Below are positions 5,349 to 12,093 of a stretch of 13,918 bases of DNA, piece after piece; the first letter of the stretch is position 1; each line of letters starts with the position of its first letter. This DNA is from DASQVO01 sp035640715. Lineage in GTDB: Bacteria; Actinomycetota; Actinomycetes; Streptosporangiales; Streptosporangiaceae. The stretch spans positions 1 to 13,918 of the forward strand of contig DASQVO010000068.1 of assembly GCA_035640715.1 (NCBI GenBank). The letters are read 5' to 3'. The notes beneath the pieces are model-generated. The model saw only the letters and a program-made list of their open reading frames with translations, did no database searches and was not told where the DNA came from. The position numbers were made by a program, and so were the translations under genes.

Positions 5349-6971
5349 CTAGGCCGCTGGCGGCAGCACCACGACGAAGTCCCCGTCGGCCCGCTCCCCG
5401 GTGGCGTCCGAGGTGTGGTTGACGAGCGCGCCGTTGACGGCCATGGCGGTGGAGCCGCCGCCGTCGAGGTTCATCGCGTTCACCGCGCCCAGCGACCGCA
5501 TCAGAGAAGCCTCCTCGGTCAGGGTGGCGCCTTCGCTAACCCCGGGCTGGCGGCCGTCGACGGTGACGAGGATGAGCCGGCCGTGCCGGTCGATCCCGGC
5601 GATGGTGCGGGGCTGGCGGTCTTCGGCCCAGGCGAAGTTAAACGTCAGGTCGGCCGGGTTGATGACGCCCTCGCTGGCGGCGTCGATCGCAGCGTGGCCG
5701 TTCTGCAGGAGATCAGGTGCGGCGCTGGCCGCGCTTACGCCCTGCGACAGAGGGATCGTGCGACCGGCCGTATCGGTGATGCGTTCGGAAATAAATAGGC
5801 GCTGGCCGGTGACGGCGTGCTGGGCGAGCCAGGCCCCGGCGGCACCGATGCCCTGGATCACCGAACCGCCGGCAGGCACGTTACCGCCAGTTTGCGGCCC
5901 CACCGACAGCACGGTGCCGTCGGGTCCGAGGACGGCCTGGGTCCCGGAGCCGCTCGGCGTGGCGGTGCCGAACTGGCCGGTGAACAGGACGAGTTCGGAA
6001 CTCTCGGTGCAGGTGATGTCCTGACGGGGCTGCGACGTCGGCTCGGATCCCGGCCTGCCGCAGTCCTGGACGATGCCGGGGATGCGGTTGATGCCGTTGA
6101 CCGGGTAGGAAGCCTGGCCGGCGCGGACGGAGACGGAGGCTTCCAGATTCGCGATCCGCGGCCGGCCGTGGTCGATGATCAGCGCCGCCCTGGGGCCGTT
6201 GTTCATCGATTCGAGCTGGCCGTCGTAGACGGCCACGCCATCCGGGACGCCCTGGAATCCGAAGCTGCTGGAGGTGATGAAGAACCCGGCGTTGGTGGCC
6301 ACCAGCGCGTGGAGGGCGGCGGCGACCGAAGACGTCGTCTGGCGCTGGGCGACGATCCCGTGGTGAGTCACCTCGATGCGGGCGAGCCGCGGATCGATGA
6401 TCGCCTCGTGGATCTGCTCCCCGTCCGGCGCCTGGTCCGCGTCATAGCCGGTCCACTCGACGGTGGCCGTGGTGAAGCCGAGACCCTGCAAGGCGGTGGC
6501 GGCCGATTGGGCCGCTGACTGGGTTGAGAAGTCCCCGGTCCGCACGCGCATGCCTTCGAGCCCGTGCGGTGTGTCGGAGTAGTCCGGCCAGTCGACGGCC
6601 TGGACCATGGGCGTGTAGCCGTCTGCCTGGAGCTTGCTTGCTGTCGCCGCCGCCCAGCTCGGGTTGCCGAGCTCGGCATTGGCGGGCTTGCCGGTTATCG
6701 AGCTGGTTGTCGTGGCGTCGATCGTGACGGTCCAGTACGGTGCGGCGGCCGGGCTGGACAGTACTCCGTCGCGCACCGTGACACCAGGGGCGATCCGCTG
6801 CGATGTCCACTTGACCTGGCTGATCCAGCCGTCACCGGGAGCCGTTGCGGCGGCTGTGGTGGCCGCGGCGGAACCGGACGGCGTGACCGCCAGGAGCGGC
6901 AGGGCTGCGGCTGCGGCGGCAACCGCGTACGCGCGGTGGCGGCGCGTGCCAGAGGGGCGAGAGTTGCGCAT
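5349..6971 (-). CDS. Secreted SPOR plus phosphodiester-glycosidase (NAGPA/DUF2233) protein
   Basis: The 540-residue protein starts with a basic n-region (RNSRPSGTRRHR) and a hydrophobic run to about residue 30, followed by alanine-rich cleavable sequence: a Sec-type signal peptide. Residues about 100-170 resemble a SPOR-like repeat (ASKLQADGYTPMVQAVDWPDY, then MRVRTGDFSTQSAAQSAATALQGLGF). Residues about 220-537 carry the phosphodiester-glycosidase fold: TNAGFF at 226-231, the central PRTIAGIDRHGRLILVTVDG block, and NLDGGGSTAM at 501-510. This domain is related to the mammalian mannose-6-phosphate uncovering enzyme and removes sugars from phosphodiesters, so in bacteria exopolysaccharide or wall-polymer targets are likely. 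SPOR domains bind denuded peptidoglycan, which suggests attachment to the wall. The open frame extends to 7034, but ATG 6971 fits the signal peptide best. No strong Shine-Dalgarno sequence is seen. It shares its terminator with the kinase. Confidence 0.87.
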   Translation of the reverse strand: MRNSRPSGTRRHRAYAVAAAAAALPLLAVTPSGSAAATTAAATAPGDGWISQVKWTSQRIAPGVTVRDGVLSSPAAAPYWTVTIDATTTSSITGKPANAELGNPSWAAATASKLQADGYTPMVQAVDWPDYSDTPHGLEGMRVRTGDFSTQSAAQSAATALQGLGFTTATVEWTGYDADQAPDGEQIHEAIIDPRLARIEVTHHGIVAQRQTTSSVAAALHALVATNAGFFITSSSFGFQGVPDGVAVYDGQLESMNNGPRAALIIDHGRPRIANLEASVSVRAGQASYPVNGINRIPGIVQDCGRPGSEPTSQPRQDITCTESSELVLFTGQFGTATPSGSGTQAVLGPDGTVLSVGPQTGGNVPAGGSVIQGIGAAGAWLAQHAVTGQRLFISERITDTAGRTIPLSQGVSAASAAPDLLQNGHAAIDAASEGVINPADLTFNFAWAEDRQPRTIAGIDRHGRLILVTVDGRQPGVSEGATLTEEASLMRSLGAVNAMNLDGGGSTAMAVNGALVNHTSDATGERADGDFVVVLPPAA

Positions 6972-7073
6972 AGCTGTTGGTCTATGCCGACAGCATGAAT
7001 CGCGAGCCACCGCGATACGACACCCGGGGAACACTCTCGGAACAGAATTCTCGAACGAACCCGGCTGACTCGC

Positions 7074-7181
7074 TCAATCCTTCAGGAGCTTGCAGGGTAG
7101 CGCGTGCATGCCGAGCAGCATCGGCATGCCAACCGCGGTGACGAGCAGCGAGTCCCGGTCCACGCTATCCTGCCCCGACAT
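7074..7181 (-). CDS. Possible 29- to 35-residue peptide gene
   Basis: A minus-strand frame from ATG 7181 to TGA 7074 gives a peptide with the core DSLLVTAVGMPMLLGMHALP followed by CKLLKD. About 31 of 35 third positions are G or C. An AAGGAG directly abuts the ATG, which is too close for use. An AGGA sits a few bases before an in-frame GTG at codon 7, which would give 29 residues. It would lie about 100 bases upstream of the SPOR-glycosidase start, on the same strand. It could be a tiny amphipathic peptide, the tail of a lost gene, or chance. No family is recognised. Confidence 0.28.
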   Translation of the reverse strand: MSGQDSVDRDSLLVTAVGMPMLLGMHALPCKLLKD

Positions 7182-7207
7182 CTCCTTCGACGAAGGGAGT
7201 CGCGACG

Positions 7208-7264
7208 ATGTCGCAACAGCTCACCCGGATCAGCCGCCGGCACTTCGTCACCGCAGGAATAGCG
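7208..7264 (+). pseudogene. Orphan Tat signal peptide, gene remnant
   Basis: ATG 7208 is preceded by GGGAG at good spacing and begins MSQQLTRISRRHFVTAGIA, a classic twin-arginine export signal (SRRHF followed by the start of a hydrophobic stretch). After about 19 residues the translation turns into arginine- and proline-rich nonsense, and the DNA meets the 3' end of the opposite-strand lipoprotein gene. Everything beyond the signal start is missing. I read this as the 5' stub of a Tat-exported protein, cut by a rearrangement. It could have belonged to any redox or hydrolase family. Confidence 0.55.
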
Positions 7265-7320
7265 ACCCGACTGCATCGACCGCCGGCCAGCGCCGACCGC
7301 GATCCTCGTGAGCCGACCTT

Positions 7321-7986
7321 TCATGCGCTGAGCAGTCCGGTGAGCCGTCCCGAGGCGAGGGGCTCTGCCTTGATCGTGTGCAGTGCTTCCGCGAGCGGGG
7401 CCCCGGCCGGGAGCGGAAGCCGTTTCGGCTCGGCGTAGACGGTGAAGCGGTAGTGGTGGGTCCCGCCGGGCGGGCACGGGCCGAAGTAGGCGGCGCGGCC
7501 GTTGCTGTTCTGCGCCTCCGCCGAGCCGGTCGGCAGGTGGCCACCGGTGATGCCGCTGGCGGTGGCGGGCAGGTTGAACACCACCCAGTGGGTGAACGTC
7601 CCGCCGGGCGCGTCAGGGTCATCCACCACCAGGGCGATGCTCGCGGTGCTAGACGGAACGCCGGTCCAGCTCAGCGGGACCGGCGTGTTGCTGCCGCGGC
7701 AGGTGTACCTGGCGGGGATCGTCGCGCCCTCGGCGAACGCCGGGCTGCGCACCGAGATCGCAGACGGGCTGGCCGATGTCGCCGGGCTCGCCGGCGTGCC
7801 CTGGGTCCCGGGAGTGGCAGTCGGCGCTGACTGAGCCGACGGGGTTGGCCCGCCGCCGGTCCCGCCACAGGCGGCGAGTGAGAGTACGCCGATCAGGAGA
7901 GCGGCAGCCAGGGAAGCGGTGCGCGCGGGTCCACCCGGCTCACGCGCTGCGTTACTGGTCTGCGAGATGGTTTCACAGCGTGTCAC
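7321..7986 (-). CDS. PEBP/YbhB-YbcL family lipoprotein
   Basis: The 221-residue protein has a long polar n-region, a hydrophobic segment (TASLAAALLIGVLSLAAC) and a lipobox ending at Cys40, so it should be lipid-anchored outside the membrane. A Ser/Thr/Pro/Ala linker spans about 41-77. The rest matches the phosphatidylethanolamine-binding-protein fold of the bacterial Raf-kinase-inhibitor-like family: DDPDAP at 122-127, THWVVFN at 132-138 and YFGPCPPGGTHHYRFTVYA at 167-185, all lining the anion-binding pocket. The bacterial role is poorly known; binding of small anionic ligands or of proteases has been suggested for the family. The start is GTG 7986, with a GGAG only one base from it, so initiation may be weak or leaderless. 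Upstream on the opposite strand lies decayed DNA. Confidence 0.88.
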   Translation of the reverse strand: MTRCETISQTSNAAREPGGPARTASLAAALLIGVLSLAACGGTGGGPTPSAQSAPTATPGTQGTPASPATSASPSAISVRSPAFAEGATIPARYTCRGSNTPVPLSWTGVPSSTASIALVVDDPDAPGGTFTHWVVFNLPATASGITGGHLPTGSAEAQNSNGRAAYFGPCPPGGTHHYRFTVYAEPKRLPLPAGAPLAEALHTIKAEPLASGRLTGLLSA

Positions 7987-8217
7987 ACTCCGTGTTTACA
8001 CACTCGCTCAGCTGTACGCGAGCTTGAGCCGCAAAGACCTGTCAGCGTCCAGGGCCGTCGGTGCGCTACGCGACGATCGGCACCGTCGAGGACCGGTCCA
8101 GGAGCAGGCCGTGGTAAGAAACACAGGCGGGTCCAGGGGCGATGCCACGGGATTTCCCACCACGCTCGGCATCCGCGATTCCGTAAAGGCCTCTCTGGAT
8201 GAGGCGGCGTCAGTGAA

Positions 8218-8386
8218 CGGCACCGTGAACCCACAGTCTGGCGTTGGCGCGGGTGATGGCGACCTCGTCGCGATCGCTAAGGCTGACCTGCACGTCCATC
8301 TAATCGGCGGCATGCGCGAGACGCCGGAAGAGATCGAACGTCTGCAGCAGCTTCTCGCCAAATCAGCCCGAACGGGACGCCGATGA
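8218..8386 (+). pseudogene. Gene-head remnant, possibly composite (deaminase-like and PPOX-like)
   Basis: The plus frame ending at TGA 8384-8386 reads DLVAIAKADLHVHLIGG followed by MRETPEEIERLQQLLAKSA. The first part recalls the N-terminal metal-binding HxH strand of adenosine-deaminase-like amidohydrolases (KAELHVHLxG). The second recalls the opening of actinobacterial pyridoxamine-phosphate-oxidase-like proteins, for which ATG 8312 would be the start. Both resemblances are short and from memory. Neither protein continues; the frame ends 24 codons after ATG 8312. The rest of 7987-8484 has no other recognisable gene. It holds the short upstream region of the lipoprotein gene and a small 6-bp hairpin at 8397-8414. 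Confidence 0.35.
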
Positions 8387-8484
8387 GGTTGGCGTGAGCG
8401 CCCCTGGAGGCGCTGTCCTGCTACGACGAAAGGCCGCCGCCCGCGGCGCACCAGCCGGTCGGGATCGACGCACCGCCGGGGGAT

Positions 8485-8525
8485 GGGCTCCGCGCCCGCC
8501 CGGAGTTCGGGCGGGCGCGGAGCCC
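8485..8525 (-). terminator. Intrinsic terminator of the GH31 gene
   Basis: GGGCTCCGCGCCCGCCCG (8485-8502) pairs perfectly with CGGGCGGGCGCGGAGCCC (8508-8525), leaving a five-base loop. It starts 13 bases beyond the GH31 stop in the direction of transcription. There is no T-tract, but the all-GC-rich 18-bp stem should be very stable. Confidence 0.85.
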
Positions 8526-8538
8526 TGCGTCCGGTCGT

Positions 8539-11500
8539 TCAGCGGTAGCTGATCATCAGCGGACGGTGGACAGATCCGGCCGGTGCCGTGACGGTGAGCG
8601 TGGTGGTCGCGGCGTCCCATCTCCAGGAGCTGGCCGGGACCTGCCGCCCGTCGATCGTGACCTTGGTGGGCGCCGTCGCGTGCAGGAACGCCACCGTCCA
8701 CTGCCGTTGCGGCACCTGCCCGGTGAAGGAACCGGCCGCTGGGGCGATTCGGACGGTGTGGTCCGGCCCGCCTTCCGTGTAGCTGATCCGGGTGGTTGCG
8801 CTCTGCCGGAGGTCGGTCGTCGTCCCGTTGTCCTCGTACATCGCGAACGAGCCAGACCTTCCGCCCGCGACGGTGACCGTCACCTTGGCCAGCGGGTTCT
8901 GGACGTCGTTGGTGACGTTGCCGGTGCGGGTCGTCATGATCCCGCCGGAACGGAGGAACACCGGCATGGCGCCGAGGTCAGTGGTGACGTCCTGCGTCGT
9001 GCCACCGGCGTAGGTCTGGCCGGTGAAATAGTCCGTCCAGGTGCTGCCGGGCGGGAACCATACCGACGTCGTCGCCGTCATGCCGGGCGTGGTCACCGGC
9101 GCCACCAGCACGTCCGGGCCATAGAGGTACTCGGAGCCGTCCTCGGCGTACGCGTCCTGCTGCTCGGGGTACTGCAGGTACAGCGGCCGCACGACCGGGA
9201 TCCCGGTGCGGTTGGCCTGCTCGGCCAGCGTGTACGTGTACGGGACGAGGTTCTCGCGCAGGTTGAGGAACTTCTCCGCGGACGTCTTCGCCGCCGGGCC
9301 GTACTGCCACGGCAGCCGGTCGCTGTGGTTGCCGTGCAGCCGGTCGATCGGCTGGAACGTGCCGAACTGCACCCACCGGGCGTAGAGGTCATCGGCCTCC
9401 TTGGTGCTGCCCGGCTCGGCGCCGGCCGTCTGCGTCCCGTCGTTGTTGAATCCGCCGATGTCGTGGCTGACCGCGGACAGCCCGGTGGACGCCGATTCGC
9501 CCGGCGTGTAGCCGACCTCGAACTTCAGCGTCGGCCAGTCCGAGGTCGTGTCGCCGGTGAAGTGCACGGTGGTGCGCTTGTCCGCCCACGGCCCGGTCGG
9601 CAGCCCCTGCTGGCCGCTGTACCCGCCGGCCTGCAGTGACCCGTACGCGCGGGAGAACGCGAACCCGCGCCCGATGTTCTTGGCCGTGTCAATGGCGTAC
9701 TGCTGGTTGATCCACGCGTCCGGCGTCACGCCGGGCAGCGACGAGTACGACTGGTCGCAGCACCAGTCCAGCCACCAGAAGTCGGCGCCGTCCTGCTCCA
9801 TCGTCTGATGCAGGCCGAAGTACGCCTTGAGCTGGTCCGGGTTGCCCCAGTCGAAGACGTAGTTGCCGCCGCTGCTCGTCAGGCCGCCCTTGGCGGTCGC
9901 TTGCGCCTGCGGGAGCTGCGGGTCGGAGCTCGAGATGCTGGGGTGGATGTTGAGCGTGTTGTGCAGCCCCTGCGACTTCGACCAGGCGAAGAACGCCTTG
10001 GGATCCGGGAACTTGCCCGGGTCCATCTCCCATCCGTCCCACGTGCTCGGTGACTTGTAGTCGGTGTCGGTCACCAGCACGTCCAGGGGCACGCCGTCGG
10101 AGCGGAACTTCGGCAGGATGACGTTCTCGTAGTCCGCGGCCGTCCGGTTGTAGTACTCGGAATACCAGACGCCGTACGCCCAGCGCGGGAGCAGCTCGGA
10201 CGGCCCGGTGAGCGTCGCCAGGTCGGTCAGTCCCTGCTGGTATTCGTGGCCGTAGCCGAAGACGTACCCGTCCTGGTACGGCTGGCCGCCGTGGCCGGGC
10301 CGCGGCGAGACCTTCTTGGCCGCGTTGTCGAAGATGGCTGACGCGGTGTCGTTCAGCAGCGTCCAGCCGTCCTGGTAGAGCAGCCCGGGCGTGGTCGTCG
10401 CCGAGCCGTTCACCCCGTCGAGGCCGCGCCGGTAGCCGCCGAGCGGCGCGTGCGGGGCCAGCAGCGGCGCGGTCCGGGCGGCCACCGCGACGGTGTCGAT
10501 GTTGAGCTGGCAGCTGTTCGCGTCTGGGCAGCCGATCGTGACGTCGTTGCTGCCGGCGGCCAGTTTGACGGGGAAGGCGACCGTGCGCCAGGAGTCCCAG
10601 CTGCTCGTGGTAGGCAAGCTGACCAAGGCGGCCGCGGCCGACCCAACTTGGACCGATACCGGGCGGGGCGTGGGCTGCGCGTTGGCGTACCGCAGCTGCA
10701 GCGCATAGGTGGCGGCCCGCGGGACGCCGGCGATGTGCATGGTGTCGCTCGCGCCGGTCCCTAGCCCGGCCACGAAGCCGGTGCCGGAATAGTCGTTGTG
10801 ATCGCTGGCCACCGCCGCGGAGCCACCCAAGGTGCCGGACTCGGCCTCGCACACCGTGCCGAACTGGCAGGTCTGGGGCTTCGGCGGTGGGGGCGCCGGG
10901 TAGGCCGCGCCGGGCGTCACCAGCGCGAGGCTGTCGATGTTGACGTTGCCGGGGTCCGACGCGGTGCGGGCCACCGTGATCGTGTGCGTTCCGGCCGGCA
11001 GGGCCAGATCGGTGGAGACGATGGCCCACGTGTTCCAGTCCGCGGTCGTCGGCATGGTGAGCGTCTGCCCGGTGCCGCCGTCGACGGAGACGGTCAGCGT
11101 GCGGGTGGTGTCCTGCCCGTCACCCCCGAGGGAGTTCGCATAACGCGCGTCGAACTGGTACGTCCCGGCGGTCGTCACGTTCACCTGGAACGACAGCGAG
11201 TTGCCGGTGCTCTGGAACCCGGCGGCGAAGCCCCGGCCGGTGTAGCCGGAGTGGTCGCTGGCCACCGACACGCCGTTGAGGCTGAGATCCTCGGCCTCGC
11301 ACAGCACGCCGATGGTGCACGTCGGGACGGTCTGCGCCGCCCACGGGTCGGCGGTGACCTGCTGCTGGCCTGCCCGCAGCCCGACCTGCAGGTTGTCCGC
11401 ACCGAACGGCCCGGAGCCGACCTTGTACCGCAGGGTCAGCGCCTGGGTCTGGATGGTCAGCCAGCCGTGGGTCGTCCGCGTCGTGAAATGCGTGGGGGCG

Positions 11501-11742
11501 AAGCCGTCCCGGCCAATCGCGTTGAACGTCGGTGCGTCGATGAAGTGCGCGTCGCCCGCGTACTCGGTGCGGATGAGCGTCGGCGAGAGCACCTCGAACC
11601 GCGCATCGCCGGAGATCACCGCCGATGCCCGCGCGCCGGGGAGCGGGTCGGCCACCGACTGCGGGATCGCTGCCGGGCAGGCAAGCCCGGCAGCGGTGAG
11701 CGCCAGCACCGCAGCGAACCAGCGGCGTCGTCGACAGGTCAT
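8539..11742 (-). CDS. Secreted family-31 glycoside hydrolase with two inserted CBM-type modules
   Basis: The 1067-residue protein has a signal peptide (MTCRRRRWFA then a hydrophobic run, cleavage near residue 31). Residues about 40-135 begin the GH31 N-terminal beta sandwich. It is then interrupted by two CBM6/CBM35-like modules at about 142-275 and 292-421, each opening with a C-x-x-G-x-x-C-E-A-E pattern and separated by a proline-rich linker. The sandwich resumes at about 428 (PLGGYRRGLDG). The TIM barrel follows, with nucleophile Asp659 in DFWWLDWCCD, general acid/base Asp731 in HFTGDTTSDW, and SHDIGGF at 759-765. C-terminal beta domains finish the protein. GH31 enzymes cleave alpha-glycosides with retention of configuration; alpha-glucosidase or alpha-xylosidase activity is likely, the exact substrate unknown. 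GGAGG eight bases before ATG 11742 is a strong ribosome-binding site. A terminator follows, so it is probably monocistronic. Confidence 0.93.
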   Translation of the reverse strand: MTCRRRRWFAAVLALTAAGLACPAAIPQSVADPLPGARASAVISGDARFEVLSPTLIRTEYAGDAHFIDAPTFNAIGRDGFAPTHFTTRTTHGWLTIQTQALTLRYKVGSGPFGADNLQVGLRAGQQQVTADPWAAQTVPTCTIGVLCEAEDLSLNGVSVASDHSGYTGRGFAAGFQSTGNSLSFQVNVTTAGTYQFDARYANSLGGDGQDTTRTLTVSVDGGTGQTLTMPTTADWNTWAIVSTDLALPAGTHTITVARTASDPGNVNIDSLALVTPGAAYPAPPPPKPQTCQFGTVCEAESGTLGGSAAVASDHNDYSGTGFVAGLGTGASDTMHIAGVPRAATYALQLRYANAQPTPRPVSVQVGSAAAALVSLPTTSSWDSWRTVAFPVKLAAGSNDVTIGCPDANSCQLNIDTVAVAARTAPLLAPHAPLGGYRRGLDGVNGSATTTPGLLYQDGWTLLNDTASAIFDNAAKKVSPRPGHGGQPYQDGYVFGYGHEYQQGLTDLATLTGPSELLPRWAYGVWYSEYYNRTAADYENVILPKFRSDGVPLDVLVTDTDYKSPSTWDGWEMDPGKFPDPKAFFAWSKSQGLHNTLNIHPSISSSDPQLPQAQATAKGGLTSSGGNYVFDWGNPDQLKAYFGLHQTMEQDGADFWWLDWCCDQSYSSLPGVTPDAWINQQYAIDTAKNIGRGFAFSRAYGSLQAGGYSGQQGLPTGPWADKRTTVHFTGDTTSDWPTLKFEVGYTPGESASTGLSAVSHDIGGFNNDGTQTAGAEPGSTKEADDLYARWVQFGTFQPIDRLHGNHSDRLPWQYGPAAKTSAEKFLNLRENLVPYTYTLAEQANRTGIPVVRPLYLQYPEQQDAYAEDGSEYLYGPDVLVAPVTTPGMTATTSVWFPPGSTWTDYFTGQTYAGGTTQDVTTDLGAMPVFLRSGGIMTTRTGNVTNDVQNPLAKVTVTVAGGRSGSFAMYEDNGTTTDLRQSATTRISYTEGGPDHTVRIAPAAGSFTGQVPQRQWTVAFLHATAPTKVTIDGRQVPASSWRWDAATTTLTVTAPAGSVHRPLMISYR

Positions 11743-11793
11743 TTCGTCAACCTCCTCGTTGGGGCTGAGCGCGCCTGGGATTGGCTCTGACCT

Positions 11794-11860
11794 GAACGTA
11801 TAACGCCGCTAATGAACAGTCTATAACGTCACCGAACAGCAATAAACAATCCGTGAACAG
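11794..11860 (-). promoter_or_regulatory. Four-copy GAAC direct-repeat array, likely operator of the GH31 gene
   Basis: GAAC occurs at 11794, 11814, 11834 and 11855, that is, at spacings of 20, 20 and 21 bases or about two helical turns. Three copies read GAACAG, and three are preceded by T. Seen from the GH31 gene these are CTGTTC sites on one face of the helix, straddling the candidate promoter. The stretch is AT-rich against the genome background. Such arrays are typical of cooperative regulator binding. The regulator is not encoded in this window. Confidence 0.6.
11820..11849 (-). promoter_or_regulatory. Candidate promoter of the GH31 gene
   Basis: On the minus strand, TTGTTT (11849-11844) and TATAGA (11825-11820) form -35 and -10 boxes with an 18-base spacer, close to the vegetative sigma consensus. 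Transcription would start near 11813, about 70 bases before the ATG. The boxes are interleaved with the GAAC repeats. Confidence 0.5.
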
Positions 11861-11897
11861 GGCACGCGGCTCAGGCGGCGCCCCCGGCACTGCGGCC

Positions 11898-11940
11898 TTG
11901 TCATTGTGCCGACCGGGTGTCTTACTAGCCGGGGACCGGC
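11898..11940 (+). promoter_or_regulatory. Weak candidate promoter and inverted repeat before the S11 carboxypeptidase
   Basis: TTGTCA (11898-11903) and TTACTA (11922-11927) are 18 bases apart and could be -35 and -10 boxes. Next to them GCCGGGGACCGGC (11928-11940) is an inverted repeat with 5-base arms. The remaining leader to 12093 holds no gene that I can support. Confidence 0.3.
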
Positions 11941-12093
11941 ATGCCATCGGGGTCACCTGTGGAGGGACTCGTTAGGCAAACTCGGCGCGCGCTCGATAGC
12001 GTCGAGCGGCACCAGCGGCGCTTGGCGGACGTTGCCCAGAGTGGATCTCGTCGGCCGGCGGTATTTCTCCCGAAGGGGAAGAGGGCAGGCTCC

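Noticed and set aside
8566..11790. Long plus-strand open frames opposite the GH31 gene, up to 357 codons
   Set aside because: They are antisense shadows of a GC-rich gene. Their translations are arginine- and glycine-rich with no domain, while the minus strand holds a complete enzyme with catalytic motifs.
11941..12093. Longer N-terminus for the S11 carboxypeptidase
   Set aside because: It would bury the export signal 51 residues inside the protein; ATG 12094 with the purine-rich site fits better.
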